This document shows, in pieces, positions 63,566 through 64,000 of a stretch of DNA of 64,000 bases. Both the position numbers and the translations under genes were made by a program. Numbering within the stretch: the first letter of the stretch is position 1; each line of letters begins with the position of its first letter. Location of the stretch: the NCBI RefSeq assembly GCF_000215935.2, contig NZ_AFNU02000009.1, positions 1-64,000 of the forward strand, read 5' to 3'. The notes beneath the pieces were generated by a model that had not been told where the DNA came from, made no database searches, and saw only the letters and a list, made by a program, of their open reading frames with translations. Source of the DNA: Haloplasma contractile SSD-17B. GTDB taxonomy: Bacteria; Bacillota_I; Bacilli_A; Haloplasmatales; Haloplasmataceae.

Positions 63566-64000
63566 TTAAAATTGTGGTGCTCTACGACATTTAGTCGCTT
63601 GTTCAAATGTATAAGCAACATAAATTAATAGGGGTTCGCTGTATGCTGAACCAGTAAACGTAATTCCCACTGGTTCCCCTGCTTTTGTATACCCACATGG
63701 TACGGTAATTGAAGGATATCCTGCTTTTGCAGGGAGCATGGCACCATAATTGTTTGGAGAGACTATTATGTCTAAGTTTTCATCTTTAAACAATTGGTCG
63801 ATACCAGCAGCCTTAGAGAAATAAATGTCTTGTTCTAATGAGTTTAAGTATTCAGAGTCTGTTAATCGTCCACTTGTCTTTTCTGAATCAATTAATAATG
63901 ATTGTCCATACTTTAAGGTCCGGTCTTCATGCATCCAGTTAAAATCAATTACATCTTTTAAAGTACGCACCTCAACTTGAGAATCTAAATTTGATAGATA
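63566..64000 (-). CDS. Amidase-signature family protein, C-terminal part only
   Basis: The frame stays open through base 64000, so this is the C-terminal 144 residues of a larger gene whose 5' end is outside the window; the GTG at 63970 is an internal valine codon and not a start. LDIIVSPNNYGAMLPAKAGYPSITVPCGY and EPVGITFTGSAYSEPLLI are typical of the end of amidase-signature enzymes (GatA and related). The catalytic Ser-cisSer-Lys lies upstream and cannot be seen. Confidence 0.82.
   Translation of the reverse strand, partial: YLSNLDSQVEVRTLKDVIDFNWMHEDRTLKYGQSLLIDSEKTSGRLTDSEYLNSLEQDIYFSKAAGIDQLFKDENLDIIVSPNNYGAMLPAKAGYPSITVPCGYTKAGEPVGITFTGSAYSEPLLIYVAYTFEQATKCRRAPQF

Noticed and set aside
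1-64000. Mollicute genetic code (TGA as Trp)
   Set aside because: All genes read through with TGG for Trp, and alr ends at a TGA at the expected family length.
1-64000. Insertion sequences, prophage, CRISPR arrays, tRNA or rRNA genes
   Set aside because: No transposase, integrase, phage protein, regular repeat-spacer pattern or tRNA TψC-arm motif was seen on either strand.

Overview
The window is AT-rich DNA (roughly one third G+C by eye) with gram-positive style AGGAGG ribosome binding sites, TATAAT -10 boxes (often extended TGnTATAAT) and intrinsic hairpin/U-run terminators. The gene content is that of a strict or facultative anaerobe that ferments amino acids and also eats beta-glucan. 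Stop codons are almost all TAA or TAG; the only TGA stop I found is that of alr. That bias, plus the mix of clostridial fermentation genes, suggests a Firmicute near the Mollicutes (something like Haloplasma). This taxonomic guess is inference; the code itself is standard (Trp is TGG, TGA is a stop). I see no insertion sequences, phage, CRISPR, rRNA or tRNA.

Layout. 1-2,540: small hydrophilic proteins (one with 38-residue repeats), a HAD phosphatase, a single-pass membrane protein. 2,580-7,095: a four-subunit 2-oxoacid:ferredoxin oxidoreductase (VOR type) with a P-loop ATPase, then leucine dehydrogenase 1. 7,500-18,000: a methyltransferase, threonine aldolase, cyclase-family hydrolase, orphan PTS IIC, nicotinate phosphoribosyltransferase, proC, a CPBP protease, a YwaF-like membrane protein and a GGDEF/HD-GYP protein. 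18,429-21,154: tldD-tldE. 21,802-38,504: a beta-glucan locus with GH30, two GH16 enzymes, four ABC permeases, two binding proteins (one a 995-residue fusion), a DUF5696-like protein and an NHL-propeller/Yip1 membrane protein. It is controlled by four copies of a LacI-type operator and a cre-like site. 38,803-40,332: M3 oligopeptidase. 40,557-53,458: a 13-kb amino-acid fermentation block, orr-glmL-oraE-oraS-ortB-ortA-ord-arcC-arcB-arcA-alr. 53,864-56,111: NfnAB. 56,278-59,461: ptb-buk-leucine dehydrogenase 2. 59,605-62,245: a two-gene glutathione-type pathway. 62,466-64,000: a phosphoesterase, a small membrane protein and the 3' end of an amidase.

How they fit. Arginine is deiminated to ornithine with ATP made by carbamate kinase. 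Ornithine is racemised, rearranged by the B12/PLP aminomutase, oxidised and thiolysed to acetyl-CoA and D-alanine, which the linked alanine racemase can return to L-alanine. Branched-chain amino acids are deaminated by leucine dehydrogenase, oxidised by VOR to acyl-CoA plus reduced ferredoxin, and turned to ATP by Ptb-Buk. NfnAB can combine reduced ferredoxin and NADH to make NADPH. Cre-like sites sit at promoters of leucine dehydrogenase 1, ptb, alr and the glucan operon, which suggests one catabolite regulator sets the balance between sugar and amino-acid use.
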